Counted from the first letter of the stretch, positions 43,362 to 52,961 are shown. The stretch is 64,000 nucleotides of DNA from Variovorax beijingensis (GCF_003951285.1 NZ_RXFQ01000015.1:1-64000), one strand, 5' to 3'. Numbers and translations: made by a program. Notes: generated by a model not told the origin, from the sequence alone.

Positions 43362-45212
43362 ATGGAACACGCACCCGCCTGGCTGACCAACAGCCTGATC
43401 TACCTGGGCGCCGCCGTGCTGGTGGTGCCGCTTTCGAAGGCCCTGGGCCTGGGCTCCATCATCGGCTACCTGGTGGCCGGCATCGCGATCGGCCCCTGGG
43501 GGCTCGGGCTCGTCTCCAGCGTGGAGGACGTGCTGCATTTCGCCGAGTTCGGCGTGGTGCTGATGCTGTTCCTCGTGGGCCTGGAGCTCGAACCCAAGCG
43601 CCTGTGGAACCTGCGCCGTCCGATCTTCGGCTGGGGTGCGGCTCAGGTGCTGAGTTGCGCCGCGGTGCTGTTTGCCGTCGGCTGGGCCGCGGGTGCCGAA
43701 TGGCGGGTGGCGCTGGTGGCGGCGCTCGGCCTGGCGCTCTCGTCCACAGCCATTGCGCTGCAGGTGCTGGGCGAACGCAACCTGCTGAAAACACCCAGCG
43801 GCCAGGCGGGCTTCTCGATCCTGCTGTTCCAGGACGTGGCGGCCATTCCGATCCTGGCGCTGCTGCCGCTGCTGGCCGGCGCCACGGCGGCCGAACAGTC
43901 GCTCAGTGGGCTGGACCGCACGCTCGAGGGCCTGAAGATCGTCGGCGTGATCGCCGGCATCATCCTCGGCGGCCGGATGGCCCTGCGGCCGCTGCTGCGC
44001 TGGATCGCGCGCAGCGACACGCCCGAGATCTTCACGGCGGCGTCGCTGCTGCTGGTGGTGGCCATCGCCGCGCTGATGCAGTTCGTGGGCCTGTCGATGG
44101 CGCTGGGCGCCTTCCTTGCCGGCGTGCTGCTGGCGGAAAGCGAATACCGGCGCGAGCTCGAGACCGACATCGAGCCCTTCAAGGGCCTGCTGCTGGGCCT
44201 GTTCTTCATCGCGGTGGGCATGTCGATCGACTTCGGCGTGCTCATCGCGAGCCCGGGGCTGATGGCGCTGCTGGTGGTCGGCTTCATGGCCATCAAGCTG
44301 GCCGTGATCTACGCGCTGGCCAAGGCCATGGGCCTGGCCTACCAGGAGCGGCCGGTGTTCACGCTGCTGCTCGCGCAGGGCGGCGAGTTCGCGTTCGTGG
44401 TGTTCCAGGCCGCGGGGCCCGACGTGCTGCCGCCCGAGACCACCTCGCTCCTGATCGGCGCGGTGGCGCTGTCGATGCTGCTGTCGCCGCTCCTGCTGGT
44501 GCTGCTCGACAGGTTCGTGTTGCCGCGCTACAGCCGCAGCAACGGAACGCAGCTGGAAGAAATTTCAGAGCCGCAGGACGCCAAGGTGCTGATCTGCGGA
44601 TTCGGCCGATACGGACAGATCGTGGGCCGCATGCTGATGTCGCAGGGCCTGCGCGTGACGGTGCTCGATCACGATGCCGACACCGTGGAAGGCCTGCGCC
44701 AGTTCGGCTTTCGCGTGTTCTACGGCGACGCGACGCGGCTCGACCTGCTGCGCACCGCGGGCGCCGGCACGGCCAAGGCCATCGTGGTGGCGGTCGACGA
44801 CATCGAGCAGTCGCTCAATATCGTCGACCTGGTGAAGGAGCACTTTCCGCAGGCCCGCATCATCGCGCGGGCCCGCAACGTGACCCACCTCTTCCAGCTG
44901 CGCGACCGCGGCGTGACGGATGTGGAGCGCGAGGTGTTCGAGTCGTCGCTGCGCAGCGCGCGCAGCACGCTCGAGGCGCTGGGCTGGCCGGCCCACGAGG
45001 CGCGCGAGACGGCCATGCGCTTTCGGCGCCGGAACCTCAAGCTCAGCGACGATATCTACCCGCACTACAAGGACCGCGCGAAGCTGATCGCGGCCAACAA
45101 GGCGGGCCGCCAGCAGTTCGAGGAACAGATGGCGCGCGAACGCGAAGAGCGGCAGCGCCGCTCGGGCCGCGACTGGAACCTGATCGAGGAAAAGGAAGAG
45201 GCGGACGCGTAG
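43362..45212 (+). CDS. kefC: Glutathione-regulated potassium/proton antiporter, KefC/KefB type
   Basis: The 616-residue protein has a CPA2 antiporter domain of about twelve helices (from WLTNSLIYLGAAVLVVPLSK to about residue 390) with ALGLALSSTAIALQVLGER and FQDVAAIPILALLPLL. A TrkA-N/RCK domain starting VLICGFGRYGQIVGRMLMSQ (about 405) follows. Such channels release potassium and acidify the cytoplasm during electrophile attack, controlled by glutathione adducts. The partner flavoprotein gene lies just upstream. Confidence 0.94.
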   Translation: MEHAPAWLTNSLIYLGAAVLVVPLSKALGLGSIIGYLVAGIAIGPWGLGLVSSVEDVLHFAEFGVVLMLFLVGLELEPKRLWNLRRPIFGWGAAQVLSCAAVLFAVGWAAGAEWRVALVAALGLALSSTAIALQVLGERNLLKTPSGQAGFSILLFQDVAAIPILALLPLLAGATAAEQSLSGLDRTLEGLKIVGVIAGIILGGRMALRPLLRWIARSDTPEIFTAASLLLVVAIAALMQFVGLSMALGAFLAGVLLAESEYRRELETDIEPFKGLLLGLFFIAVGMSIDFGVLIASPGLMALLVVGFMAIKLAVIYALAKAMGLAYQERPVFTLLLAQGGEFAFVVFQAAGPDVLPPETTSLLIGAVALSMLLSPLLLVLLDRFVLPRYSRSNGTQLEEISEPQDAKVLICGFGRYGQIVGRMLMSQGLRVTVLDHDADTVEGLRQFGFRVFYGDATRLDLLRTAGAGTAKAIVVAVDDIEQSLNIVDLVKEHFPQARIIARARNVTHLFQLRDRGVTDVEREVFESSLRSARSTLEALGWPAHEARETAMRFRRRNLKLSDDIYPHYKDRAKLIAANKAGRQQFEEQMAREREERQRRSGRDWNLIEEKEEADA

Positions 45213-45239
45213 CCCGCCCTTGGCCCAGCCTCCGGGCGC

Positions 45240-46106
45240 TCAGCCCTCCAGCTTCAGCAGCCTGACCGCATTGCCCTTCAGGATGCCCGGCATCACCTCG
45301 GGCTTGAAGCCGGCCGCCTCGAAGTCCTTCATCCAGCGGTCGGGCGTGATCAGCGGGTAGTCGCTGCCGAACAGGATGCGGTCCTTCAGCAGCGTGTTGG
45401 CGTACTGCACCAGCTGCTTCGGAAAATACTTGGGGCTCCAGCCCGACAGGTCGATCCACACGTTGGGCTTGTGCGTGGCCACGCTCAGCGCCTCGTCCTG
45501 CCAGGGAAAGCTGGGGTGGGCCATCACGATCTGCATGTCCGGAAAGTCGATGGCCACGTCGTCCAGGTGCATCGGATTGCTGTACTCCAGCCGGAGGCCG
45601 CCGCCGCAGCGCATGCCCGAGCCGATGCCGCTGTGGCCGGTATGGAAGATGGCCGGCAGCTTGTGCTCGGCGATCACCTCGTAGAGCGGCCAGGCCATCT
45701 TGTCGTAGGGGTGGAAGGCCTGCACCGTCGGGTGGAACTTGAAGCCCTTCACGCCGTGCTCCTCGATGAGCCGGCGCGCCTCGCGCGCCCCCATCTTCCC
45801 CTTGTGCGGATCGATGCTCGCGAAGGCGATCATCATGTCGCTGTTCTTCTGCGCGGCCTCGGCGATTTCCTCGTTCGGGATGCGGCGGCGGCCCATGTTC
45901 GATTCGGCATCGACCATGAACATCACCAGCCCGATCTTGCGTTCGCGGTAGTAGGCGACGCTCTCGGCAATGGTGGGCCGGCCGCTGGAGCCGAAGTACT
46001 TGTCGGCGGCGCGGTCGTATTCCTCGCCGTAGTTGTCGAACGGGTTCCAGCAGCTCACTTCGGCGTGGGTGTGGATGTCGATGGCGATCAGGTTCCGGTG
46101 GTCCAT
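45240..46106 (-). CDS. Amidohydrolase family protein, possible CouO-type beta-ketoacyl-CoA hydrolase
   Basis: The 288-residue TIM-barrel amidohydrolase has the metal ligands HTHAEVS near the N-terminus, HTGHSG in mid-protein, MAHPSFPW and FGSDYPL. It is divergent from a crotonase-CoA ligase-SDR operon. In the Rhodococcus Cou pathway a metal-dependent hydrolase (CouO) cleaves the beta-ketoacyl-CoA formed from hydroxycinnamates. That role fits the context, but the family also includes decarboxylases and hydratases. Confidence 0.75.
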   Translation of the reverse strand: MDHRNLIAIDIHTHAEVSCWNPFDNYGEEYDRAADKYFGSSGRPTIAESVAYYRERKIGLVMFMVDAESNMGRRRIPNEEIAEAAQKNSDMMIAFASIDPHKGKMGAREARRLIEEHGVKGFKFHPTVQAFHPYDKMAWPLYEVIAEHKLPAIFHTGHSGIGSGMRCGGGLRLEYSNPMHLDDVAIDFPDMQIVMAHPSFPWQDEALSVATHKPNVWIDLSGWSPKYFPKQLVQYANTLLKDRILFGSDYPLITPDRWMKDFEAAGFKPEVMPGILKGNAVRLLKLEG

Positions 46107-46158
46107 GTCGTTGTCTCCAGTACGGGTAAGTCCCTAGGTATCGGGGGGCTCAAGTGCC

Positions 46159-46188
46159 TTGAATTGATTATTTATCATAACCATAATC
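46159..46188 (+). promoter_or_regulatory. Promoter of the catabolic operon with overlapping palindrome
   Basis: TTGAAT, 17 bases, CATAAT (46159-46187) is a good sigma-70 promoter pointing to the crotonase gene. The inverted repeat GATTAT-N11-ATAATC (46166-46188) lies between and over its boxes, with TTATCATAA at its centre. That is the expected place for a repressor such as the MarR protein encoded at the far end of the cluster. Confidence 0.6.
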
Positions 46189-46210
46189 CAACTCACACAC
46201 GAATGCAATC

Positions 46211-46984
46211 ATGACCAATTCCGACCTCCAACTCGACATCCGCGACGACGTGGCCATCGTCCGCCTGACGCGCGGCGCCAAGCGCAACGCGCTCTCGGAC
46301 AGCCTGATCCTCGCGCTGCGCAACACCTTCGAGACGCTGCCTTCCACGGTGCGCGCCGCGGTGCTCGACGGCGAAGGTCCGCACTTCTGCGCCGGCCTCG
46401 ACCTGAGCGAGCTGAAGGAGCGCGACGCCGGCCAGGGCATGCAGCACTCGCGGCTGTGGCACGGCGCGCTCGACCTGATCCAGCACGGCCCGGTGCCGGT
46501 GATCGCGGCGCTGCACGGCGCGGTGGTGGGCGGCGGCCTCGAGCTGGCGAGCGCCTGCCACATCCGCGTGGCCGACCGCAGCACCTTCTATGCGCTGCCC
46601 GAAGGCTCGCGCGGCATCTTCGTGGGCGGCGGCGGCTCGGTGCGCATTCCCAAGCTGATCGGCGTGGCGCGCATGACCGACATGATGATGACCGGCCGCG
46701 TCTACAACGCCGAGGACGGCGAGCGCGCCAACTTCGCGCAGTACCTGGTCGACGAGGGTGCGGCCTTCGACAAGGCCTTCGAACTTGCCAAGCGCGTGGC
46801 CACCAATGCGCCGCTGACCAACTACGCGCTGATGCATGCGCTGCCGCGCATTGCCGAGCAGTCGGCCGACCACGGCTTCTTCACCGAGGCGCTGATGTCC
46901 GGCATCGTGCAGAACGCGCCCGAGGCCAAGGCGCGCGTGCGGGACTTCCTCGAAGGCCGCGGCGCCAAAGTGAGCAAGGAATGA
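46211..46984 (+). CDS. Crotonase/enoyl-CoA hydratase family protein, possible CouM-type hydratase
   Basis: The 257-residue protein has the oxyanion-hole stretches HFCAGLDLSE and HGAVVGGGLELASACHIRVA, with Glu in FYALPEGSRGIFVGGGGSV at the catalytic position. It lacks the sequence features I know of the feruloyl-CoA hydratase/lyase Ech. Hydration of an enoyl-CoA, as in a beta-oxidation-like route, is therefore more likely than lyase cleavage. Its stop overlaps the CoA ligase start (ATGA). Confidence 0.85.
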   Translation: MTNSDLQLDIRDDVAIVRLTRGAKRNALSDSLILALRNTFETLPSTVRAAVLDGEGPHFCAGLDLSELKERDAGQGMQHSRLWHGALDLIQHGPVPVIAALHGAVVGGGLELASACHIRVADRSTFYALPEGSRGIFVGGGGSVRIPKLIGVARMTDMMMTGRVYNAEDGERANFAQYLVDEGAAFDKAFELAKRVATNAPLTNYALMHALPRIAEQSADHGFFTEALMSGIVQNAPEAKARVRDFLEGRGAKVSKE

Positions 46985-48834
46985 CCACCATCCGATACCG
47001 TCCGCTGGCCTTCGGCGTCACGCGCGCCGTGCTGCGCGAAGGTGCGCCAGGCACGCAGTACCTGCGGGCCGAGACGCCGCTCGCGCCCTACCGCGACCGC
47101 ATGACCGACCGCCTCGCGCACTGGGCCGAACAGGCGCCAGAGCGCACCTTCATCGCCCGCCGCGAACGGCTGGCCGACGGCAGCACCGGCGACTGGCAGC
47201 GCGTGAGCTACGCCGAGGCGCTGCACAAGGCGCGCGGCATCGGCCAAGCTCTGCTGGACCGCGGCCTGAGCGCGGAGCGCCCGGTCGCGATCCTGAGCGA
47301 GAACGGTATCGAACACGCCCTGATGGCGCTCGGCTGCCTCTATGCGGGCGTGCCGTACTGCCCGGTGTCGCCGCCCTACTCGGTGGTGAGCCAGGACTTC
47401 GAGAAGCTGCGCCACGTGCTGGACACGCTCACGCCGGGCCTGGTGTTCGCGGCCCACGCCGCGCGCTTTGGCCGCGCCATTGCCGCCGCCGTTCCCGCCG
47501 ACACCGAAGTGGTGATCGCCGAAGGCACGATCGAAGGCCGCGCCACCACGCCGTTCGACGCGCTGGCCGCCACGCCGGCCACGCCCGCCATCGACGCCGC
47601 GATGCGCGCCACCGGCCCCGACACCATCACCAAGTTCCTCTTCACCTCGGGCTCCACCAAGATGCCCAAGGCCGTGATCAACACGCACCGCATGTGGTGC
47701 GCCAACCAGCAGCAGCTGCGCCAGTCGATTCCCGCCCTGGGCGAGGAGCCGCCGGTGCTGGTCGACTGGCTGCCCTGGAACCACACCTTCGGCGGCAACC
47801 ACAACGTGGGCATCGTGCTGGACAACGGCGGCACGCTCTACATCGACGATGGCAAGCCCACGCCCGGCGGCATGGCCGAGACGCTGCGCAACCTGCGCGA
47901 GATCGCGCCCACCATCTACTTCAACGTGCCGACCGGCTTCGAAGCCATCGCGCACGCCATGGAAACCGACGCGGTGCTGCGCCGCAACCTGCTGTCGCGC
48001 GTGAAGATGTTCTTCTACTCGGGCGCCGCGCTCTCGCAGCCCGTGTGGGACAGCCTGCACCGCACGCAGGAGTCCGAAGTCGGCGAACGCATCGTGATGG
48101 GCACGGGCCTGGGCATGACCGAGTCGGGCCCGTTCGCGCTCTACGTCACGGGGCCCGAGGTCAAATCGGGCGACGTGGGCCTGCCCGCGGCCGGCATCGA
48201 GCTCAAGCTGATCGAGGTCGACGGCAAGACCGAGGTGCGCTACCGCGGCCCCAACATCACGCCCGGCTACTGGCGCGCACCCGAAGCCACGGCCGAAGCC
48301 TTCGATGAAGAGGGCTTCTTCTCGACCGGCGATGCGGTGAAATGGATCGACGAGTCGAACATCCACCGCGGCCTGCGCTTCGACGGCCGCATCGCCGAAG
48401 ACTTCAAGCTCGCCACCGGCACCTTCGTGAGCGTGGGCCCGCTGCGCGCCAAGATCATCGCGGCCGGCGCGCCCTACGTGCAGGACGCGGTGCTGACCGG
48501 CATCAACCTGAAGGAAGTCGGCGCGCTGGTCTTTCCGACGCAGAAGGTGCGGCAGCTGGCGGGCCTGCCAGAAGGCGCGTCGATGCAGCAGGTGCTCGAA
48601 AGCGCACCGGTGCAGGCGCACTTCCAGCAGGTAGCCAACGAGCTGGCGGCCATGGGCACCGGCAGCGCCAACCGCATCGCGCGGCTGCACCTGATGGCCG
48701 AGCCGCCCTCCATCGACAAGGGCGAAGTGACCGACAAGGGCTCCATCAACCAGCGCGCCGTGCTCAAGCACCGCGCCGCGATCGTCGAGGCACTGCATGC
48801 CGACACCCTGCCCTTCACCCTGAAGCCCCGCTGA
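46981..48834 (+). CDS. Feruloyl-CoA synthase-like acyl-CoA ligase
   Basis: The 617-residue adenylate-forming enzyme has the AMP-binding motif FLFTSGSTKMPKAVINTHRM, the substrate-pocket stretch VDWLPWNHTFGGNHNVGIVL, GTGLGMTESGP and the late motif STGDAVKW. Length and motifs fit feruloyl-CoA synthases, which charge ferulate or p-coumarate with CoA. It is coupled to the crotonase and followed after 25 bases by an SDR gene. Confidence 0.87.
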   Translation: MTTIRYRPLAFGVTRAVLREGAPGTQYLRAETPLAPYRDRMTDRLAHWAEQAPERTFIARRERLADGSTGDWQRVSYAEALHKARGIGQALLDRGLSAERPVAILSENGIEHALMALGCLYAGVPYCPVSPPYSVVSQDFEKLRHVLDTLTPGLVFAAHAARFGRAIAAAVPADTEVVIAEGTIEGRATTPFDALAATPATPAIDAAMRATGPDTITKFLFTSGSTKMPKAVINTHRMWCANQQQLRQSIPALGEEPPVLVDWLPWNHTFGGNHNVGIVLDNGGTLYIDDGKPTPGGMAETLRNLREIAPTIYFNVPTGFEAIAHAMETDAVLRRNLLSRVKMFFYSGAALSQPVWDSLHRTQESEVGERIVMGTGLGMTESGPFALYVTGPEVKSGDVGLPAAGIELKLIEVDGKTEVRYRGPNITPGYWRAPEATAEAFDEEGFFSTGDAVKWIDESNIHRGLRFDGRIAEDFKLATGTFVSVGPLRAKIIAAGAPYVQDAVLTGINLKEVGALVFPTQKVRQLAGLPEGASMQQVLESAPVQAHFQQVANELAAMGTGSANRIARLHLMAEPPSIDKGEVTDKGSINQRAVLKHRAAIVEALHADTLPFTLKPR

Positions 48835-48859
48835 ACCACCACCCGAGGAGACACACACC

Positions 48860-49624
48860 ATGAAGATCGAAGGACAAGCCGCACTCGTGACCGGCGGCGC
48901 ATCGGGCCTGGGCGAAGCCACCGCGCGCGAACTCGCGCGGCTGGGCGCCAGGGTGGCCGTGCTCGACCGCAATGCGGAGCTCGCCGAAAAGGTGGCCGCA
49001 GAGATCGGCGGCGTCGCGTGCGTCTGCGACATCACCGACACCGACAGCGTCAATGCTGCGCTCGACAAGGCCGCCGCCGCCCACGGCCCCGCGCGCATCC
49101 TCATGAACGTGGCCGGCATCGGCAGCGCCAAGCGCATCGTCGGCAAGGACGGCAATCCGGCGCCGCTCGAAGACTTCGTGCGCGTGGTCAATATCAACCT
49201 GGTCGGCGGCTACAACATGGCGCGCCTCTTCGCTGCACGCTGCGCCAGGCTCGATGCTTTGGACAACGGCGAGAAGGGCGTGATGCTCTTCACCGCCTCC
49301 GTCGCGGCCTTCGACGGCCAGGTGGGCCAGCAGGCCTACAGCGCCTCCAAGGGCGGCCTCGTGGGCATGACGCTGCCGATGGCGCGCGACCTCGCGCAGC
49401 ACGCGATCCGCGTCTGCACCGTGGCGCCGGGCCTCTTTGCCACGCCGCTTTTGATGGAACTGCCCGAAGCGGTGCAGCAATCGCTGGCCGCATCGATCCC
49501 GTTTCCGCCGCGCCTGGGCAAGCCTTCGGAATTTGCCGAACTGGCCTGCCACATCGTGACCAACGGGCACCTGAACGGCGAAGTGATCCGCCTCGACGGC
49601 GCGTTGCGCATGGCGCCGCGCTGA
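48860..49624 (+). CDS. Short-chain dehydrogenase, 3-hydroxyacyl-CoA type
   Basis: The 254-residue SDR has the NAD site LVTGGASGLGEATAREL, NVAGIGSAK, and the catalytic Ser and Tyr-x-x-x-Lys in FTASVAAFDGQVGQQAYSAS with K. The sequence is of the type-2 3-hydroxyacyl-CoA dehydrogenase kind. In this operon it would oxidise the 3-hydroxyacyl-CoA made by the crotonase. GAGGAG precedes the ATG. Confidence 0.9.
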   Translation: MKIEGQAALVTGGASGLGEATARELARLGARVAVLDRNAELAEKVAAEIGGVACVCDITDTDSVNAALDKAAAAHGPARILMNVAGIGSAKRIVGKDGNPAPLEDFVRVVNINLVGGYNMARLFAARCARLDALDNGEKGVMLFTASVAAFDGQVGQQAYSASKGGLVGMTLPMARDLAQHAIRVCTVAPGLFATPLLMELPEAVQQSLAASIPFPPRLGKPSEFAELACHIVTNGHLNGEVIRLDGALRMAPR

Positions 49625-49671
49625 TTTTCAGTCCCAGCAAACAGAGCCCAGGAAAACCAGGAGACAACACC

Positions 49672-50661
49672 ATGACCAACAGACGCCAATTCGTGCAGGC
49701 ACTCGGCGGCGCAGCCGCGCTCGGCGCCCTGCATCCGCTTGCCGCACTCGCCCAGGCCGTGCAGCAGGCCAAGATCTACTACGGCTTTCCGGCCGGCAGC
49801 GCGGGCGACAGCGTGGCGCGCCGGGTGGCCGAGAAGCTGGGCGACACACCCTACTCGAAGATCAACGCGGTGGTCGAGAACAAGCCCGGCGCGGGCGGAC
49901 GCATTGCGCTCGACACGCTCAAGGGCTCGCCGGCCGACGGCTCGGTGCTGTGCCTCGCGCAGGCTTCGGCGCTGTCGACCTATCCGCACATCTATACCAA
50001 GCTGAGCTACGGCCTTGCCGATTTCGCGCTGGTTTCCATTGGCGCCGTGATGACGCACGGCCTGGCCGTCGGTCCGGTGGTGCCGGCCAGCGTGAGGACG
50101 CTGAAGGACTACATCGCCTGGGCCAAGGCCAACCCCGGCCAGGCCAGCTACGGCTCGCCGGGCGCGGGCTCCACGCCGCACTTCCTGGGCGCGCTGCTGG
50201 GCCTGAACACCGGCACCGACCTGCGCCACGTCCCCTACCGGGGCTCGCTGCCGGCCATCAACGACGTGGTGGGCGGGCAGATCGCCTCGAGCATGACGCC
50301 CGTGGGCGACTACCTGCCCTTCGCCAAGGCCGGCAAGCTGCGCGTGCTCGCCACCTCGGGCGCACAGCGCGCCGCCTACCTGCCCGACGTGCCCACCTTC
50401 ACCGAGCAGGGCTTCCCGGAAATCGTGGCTGACGAATGGTTCGGCTTCTTCGCACCGGCCAAGACGCCCGCCGCCGTCATTGCCGCCGCGAGCACGGCGA
50501 TCCAGGCCGCGCTCAAGGACAAGGCCGTGGCCGAGGGCCTGCTGTCGGTCGGCCTGATCGCCCACGGCTCCTCGCCCGAGGACATGAAGAAATCGCTCCA
50601 GTCCGAATACGAGCGCTGGGGTCCGCTGGTCAAGAAGATCGGCTTCACCGCCGAGTCCTGA
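49672..50661 (+). CDS. Bug family (tripartite tricarboxylate type) periplasmic binding protein
   Basis: The 329-residue protein starts with a Tat-like signal (TNRRQFVQALGGAAALGAL) and has the Bug motifs ENKPGAGGRIALDTL, YGSPGAGSTPHFLGALLG and VPTFTEQGFPEIVADEWFGF. Bug proteins bind small organic acids; here probably an aromatic acid. No TctA/TctB membrane subunits are nearby, which is common for Bug genes in this group. Confidence 0.93.
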   Translation: MTNRRQFVQALGGAAALGALHPLAALAQAVQQAKIYYGFPAGSAGDSVARRVAEKLGDTPYSKINAVVENKPGAGGRIALDTLKGSPADGSVLCLAQASALSTYPHIYTKLSYGLADFALVSIGAVMTHGLAVGPVVPASVRTLKDYIAWAKANPGQASYGSPGAGSTPHFLGALLGLNTGTDLRHVPYRGSLPAINDVVGGQIASSMTPVGDYLPFAKAGKLRVLATSGAQRAAYLPDVPTFTEQGFPEIVADEWFGFFAPAKTPAAVIAAASTAIQAALKDKAVAEGLLSVGLIAHGSSPEDMKKSLQSEYERWGPLVKKIGFTAES

Positions 50662-50668
50662 TACACCC

Positions 50669-52429
50669 ATGGATTACCGGCCCCGCCCCGAAGACAGCCG
50701 CTTCATCCTGAACGCGGTGCTCGACGCACCTTCGAAGCTGCGCGCCCTGGCGCCCTTCGCCGAAGTCGACGAGGCGCTGCAGGCCCAGGTGCTCGAAGAG
50801 GCGGCGCGCTTCGTGGCCGAGGCGGTGGCGCCCATCAACCGCAGCGGCGACGAGATCGGCTGCCGCTTCGCCAACGGCGAGGTCGCCACGCCGCCCGGGT
50901 TCCGCGAGGCCTACCAGGCCTTCGTCGACGGCGGCTGGCCCGGCTTGTCGGCCGCGGCTGAAGACGGCGGCCAGGGGCTGCCGACCGTGCTCGAAGCCAT
51001 CCTTTATGAATGGCTGAGCGCGGCAAACCACGGCCTCACGATGGCGCCGGGCCTGCTGCACGGCGCCTATGCCTGCCTCAAGCACCACGGCAGCGACGAA
51101 CTGAAGGCCCGCTACCTCTCGAAGATCGCCACCGGCGAATGGCTCGCCACCATGTGCCTGACCGAAGCCCACGCGGGCAGCGACCTGGGCCAGGTGCGCA
51201 CGCGCGCCATGCCGCAGGCCGACGGCAGCCTGCGCGTGAGCGGCGGCAAGATCTTCATCTCGGGCGGCGAGCACGACCTCACGCCCAACATCGTGCACCT
51301 GGTGCTGTGCCGGATGCCCGATGCGCCCGCGGGTCCCAAGGGCCTGTCGCTGGTGCTTGTGCCCAAGCTGCTGCCCGATGGCGCGCGCAACGCCGTGCAC
51401 TGCGAGCGCATCGAGGAAAAGATGGGCCTGCACGGCAGTCCCACCTGCACGATGCGCTTCGACGACGCCACCGGCTGGCTGGTTGGCGAGCCGGGCCGCG
51501 GCCTGGCCGCGATGTTCGTGATGATGAATGCGGCGCGCCTGCATGTGGCGCTGCAGGGCATCGGCCTGCTCGATGCCGCCTGGCAGAAGGCCGGCGCCTA
51601 TGCGGCCGAGCGCCGCCAGATGCGCGCGCCCGGCGCGGTGGTGCCCGCCAGCCGCGGCGCCGAGGCCGCGGACCTGATCGCCGAGCACCCCGCGATCCGC
51701 CGCATTCTCGACACCCAGCGCGCCTGGATCGACGGCGCGCGCACCCTCGCCTACCGCAGCGCGCTGATGCTCGACGTGGCCGCGCACGACGCCGACCCCA
51801 AGGCGCGCGAACGCGCGCAGCGCTGGTGCTCGCTGGTCACGCCCGTGCTCAAGGCTGCCTGCACGCAGCAGGCCTTCCATGGCGCGAGCGAATGCCTGCA
51901 GGTGTTCGGCGGCCACGGCTACGTGCGCGAATGGGGCATCGAGCAGATCGTGCGCGACGCGCGCGTGACCATGATCTACGAGGGCACCAACGAGATCCAG
52001 GCCATCGACCTGCTGGTGCGCAAGGTGCTGCCCGACGGCGGCGCCGGCATGTCGGCCGTGCTGCTCGAACTGCGCGACACGCTCGACGCCTCGCGCGACG
52101 CCGATGCCGATGTGCAGCGCCGGCTCGCGCAGCTGCGCTACCTGGGCACCACCATCGCGATGGCCGCGCATGCCAACCCCGTGCTGCCGTACGAAGTGGC
52201 CGACGACTACCTGCGTGCAGTGATGCTCGCGATGCTGGCCTGGGCCTGGGCGCGCATCGATGCGGCCGAAGCATCGGAGGCCGAGCGCGCCGCCAGGGCA
52301 GGCCCGGCGGCGGCGCTGCGGCGCTGGGTGCTGCCCGAATTCGACATGCGGCTCGCCATCGTCAAGCGCGCCTGCGAAGGTGTCGCCATGGCGCACGACG
52401 CCGCAAAAACTCCGGCCGCCGCGGGCTGA
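50669..52429 (+). CDS. Acyl-CoA dehydrogenase family protein
   Basis: The 586-residue flavoprotein belongs to the longer acyl-CoA dehydrogenase group (about 590 residues). It shows MCLTEAHAGSDLGQVRT, GGKIFISGGEHDLT and the late CLQVFGGHGYVREWGIEQIV with DARVTMIYEGTNEIQA, where Glu is the catalytic base. In a hydroxycinnamate cluster it could introduce the double bond into phenylpropanoyl-CoA, feeding saturated analogues into the same route. Confidence 0.93.
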   Translation: MDYRPRPEDSRFILNAVLDAPSKLRALAPFAEVDEALQAQVLEEAARFVAEAVAPINRSGDEIGCRFANGEVATPPGFREAYQAFVDGGWPGLSAAAEDGGQGLPTVLEAILYEWLSAANHGLTMAPGLLHGAYACLKHHGSDELKARYLSKIATGEWLATMCLTEAHAGSDLGQVRTRAMPQADGSLRVSGGKIFISGGEHDLTPNIVHLVLCRMPDAPAGPKGLSLVLVPKLLPDGARNAVHCERIEEKMGLHGSPTCTMRFDDATGWLVGEPGRGLAAMFVMMNAARLHVALQGIGLLDAAWQKAGAYAAERRQMRAPGAVVPASRGAEAADLIAEHPAIRRILDTQRAWIDGARTLAYRSALMLDVAAHDADPKARERAQRWCSLVTPVLKAACTQQAFHGASECLQVFGGHGYVREWGIEQIVRDARVTMIYEGTNEIQAIDLLVRKVLPDGGAGMSAVLLELRDTLDASRDADADVQRRLAQLRYLGTTIAMAAHANPVLPYEVADDYLRAVMLAMLAWAWARIDAAEASEAERAARAGPAAALRRWVLPEFDMRLAIVKRACEGVAMAHDAAKTPAAAG

Positions 52430-52469
52430 CGGAAGCCCGGCCGGGCCGGCCACGGGTTACGCTCGGGCC

Positions 52470-52961
52470 ATGCCCCGTCCATCCAAGAACAGTCCCGCCA
52501 AGGCTGAGCCGGCAACGGCCGGCAACGGCAAGTCCGATCGGCTCGACGCCCGCATGCTGGAAGCCCTGGTCGGCTACAACGCGCGCCGCGCCTGGCTCAT
52601 CGTGAGCGGCGTGTTCGCCGAGCGCATGGCGCCGTACGGCCTCAAGCAGATCGACTTCTCGGTGCTGTCGCTGCTGGCGCACAACCCGGGCGCCACCTCG
52701 CGCCAGCTGTGCAACACGCTCGACATCCTGCCGCCCAACCTGGTGAGCCTGGTCGCCACGCTGGACAGCCGCGGGCTCATCGAGCGCCGCCCGCATCCGC
52801 ACGACGGCCGGGCGGTGGGCCTGCACCTCACCGAAGCGGGCGAAAAGCTGATTCGCGAGGCCGAGCAGACCGTGACGCAACTCGAGGCCGACGCCAGCGC
52901 CCGGCTCACGGTACGCGAACGCGAAACGCTGATCCGGCTGCTGCAGAAGATCTATCTGTAG
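52470..52961 (+). CDS. MarR family transcriptional regulator
   Basis: The 163-residue protein has the winged helix of MarR regulators: FSVLSLLAHNPGATSRQLCN then LDSRGLIERRPHPHDGRAVG with LHLTEAGE. It is the last gene of the catabolic operon, 40 bases after the dehydrogenase. MarR proteins (CouR, FerR, PhdR) commonly repress hydroxycinnamate genes until the CoA-thioester appears. The palindrome at 46166-46188 is the likely target. Confidence 0.9.
   Translation: MPRPSKNSPAKAEPATAGNGKSDRLDARMLEALVGYNARRAWLIVSGVFAERMAPYGLKQIDFSVLSLLAHNPGATSRQLCNTLDILPPNLVSLVATLDSRGLIERRPHPHDGRAVGLHLTEAGEKLIREAEQTVTQLEADASARLTVRERETLIRLLQKIYL

Noticed and set aside
46822..49197. Minus-strand 791-codon open frame opposite the CoA ligase gene
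   Set aside because: It spans three real plus-strand genes and shows only shadow composition.
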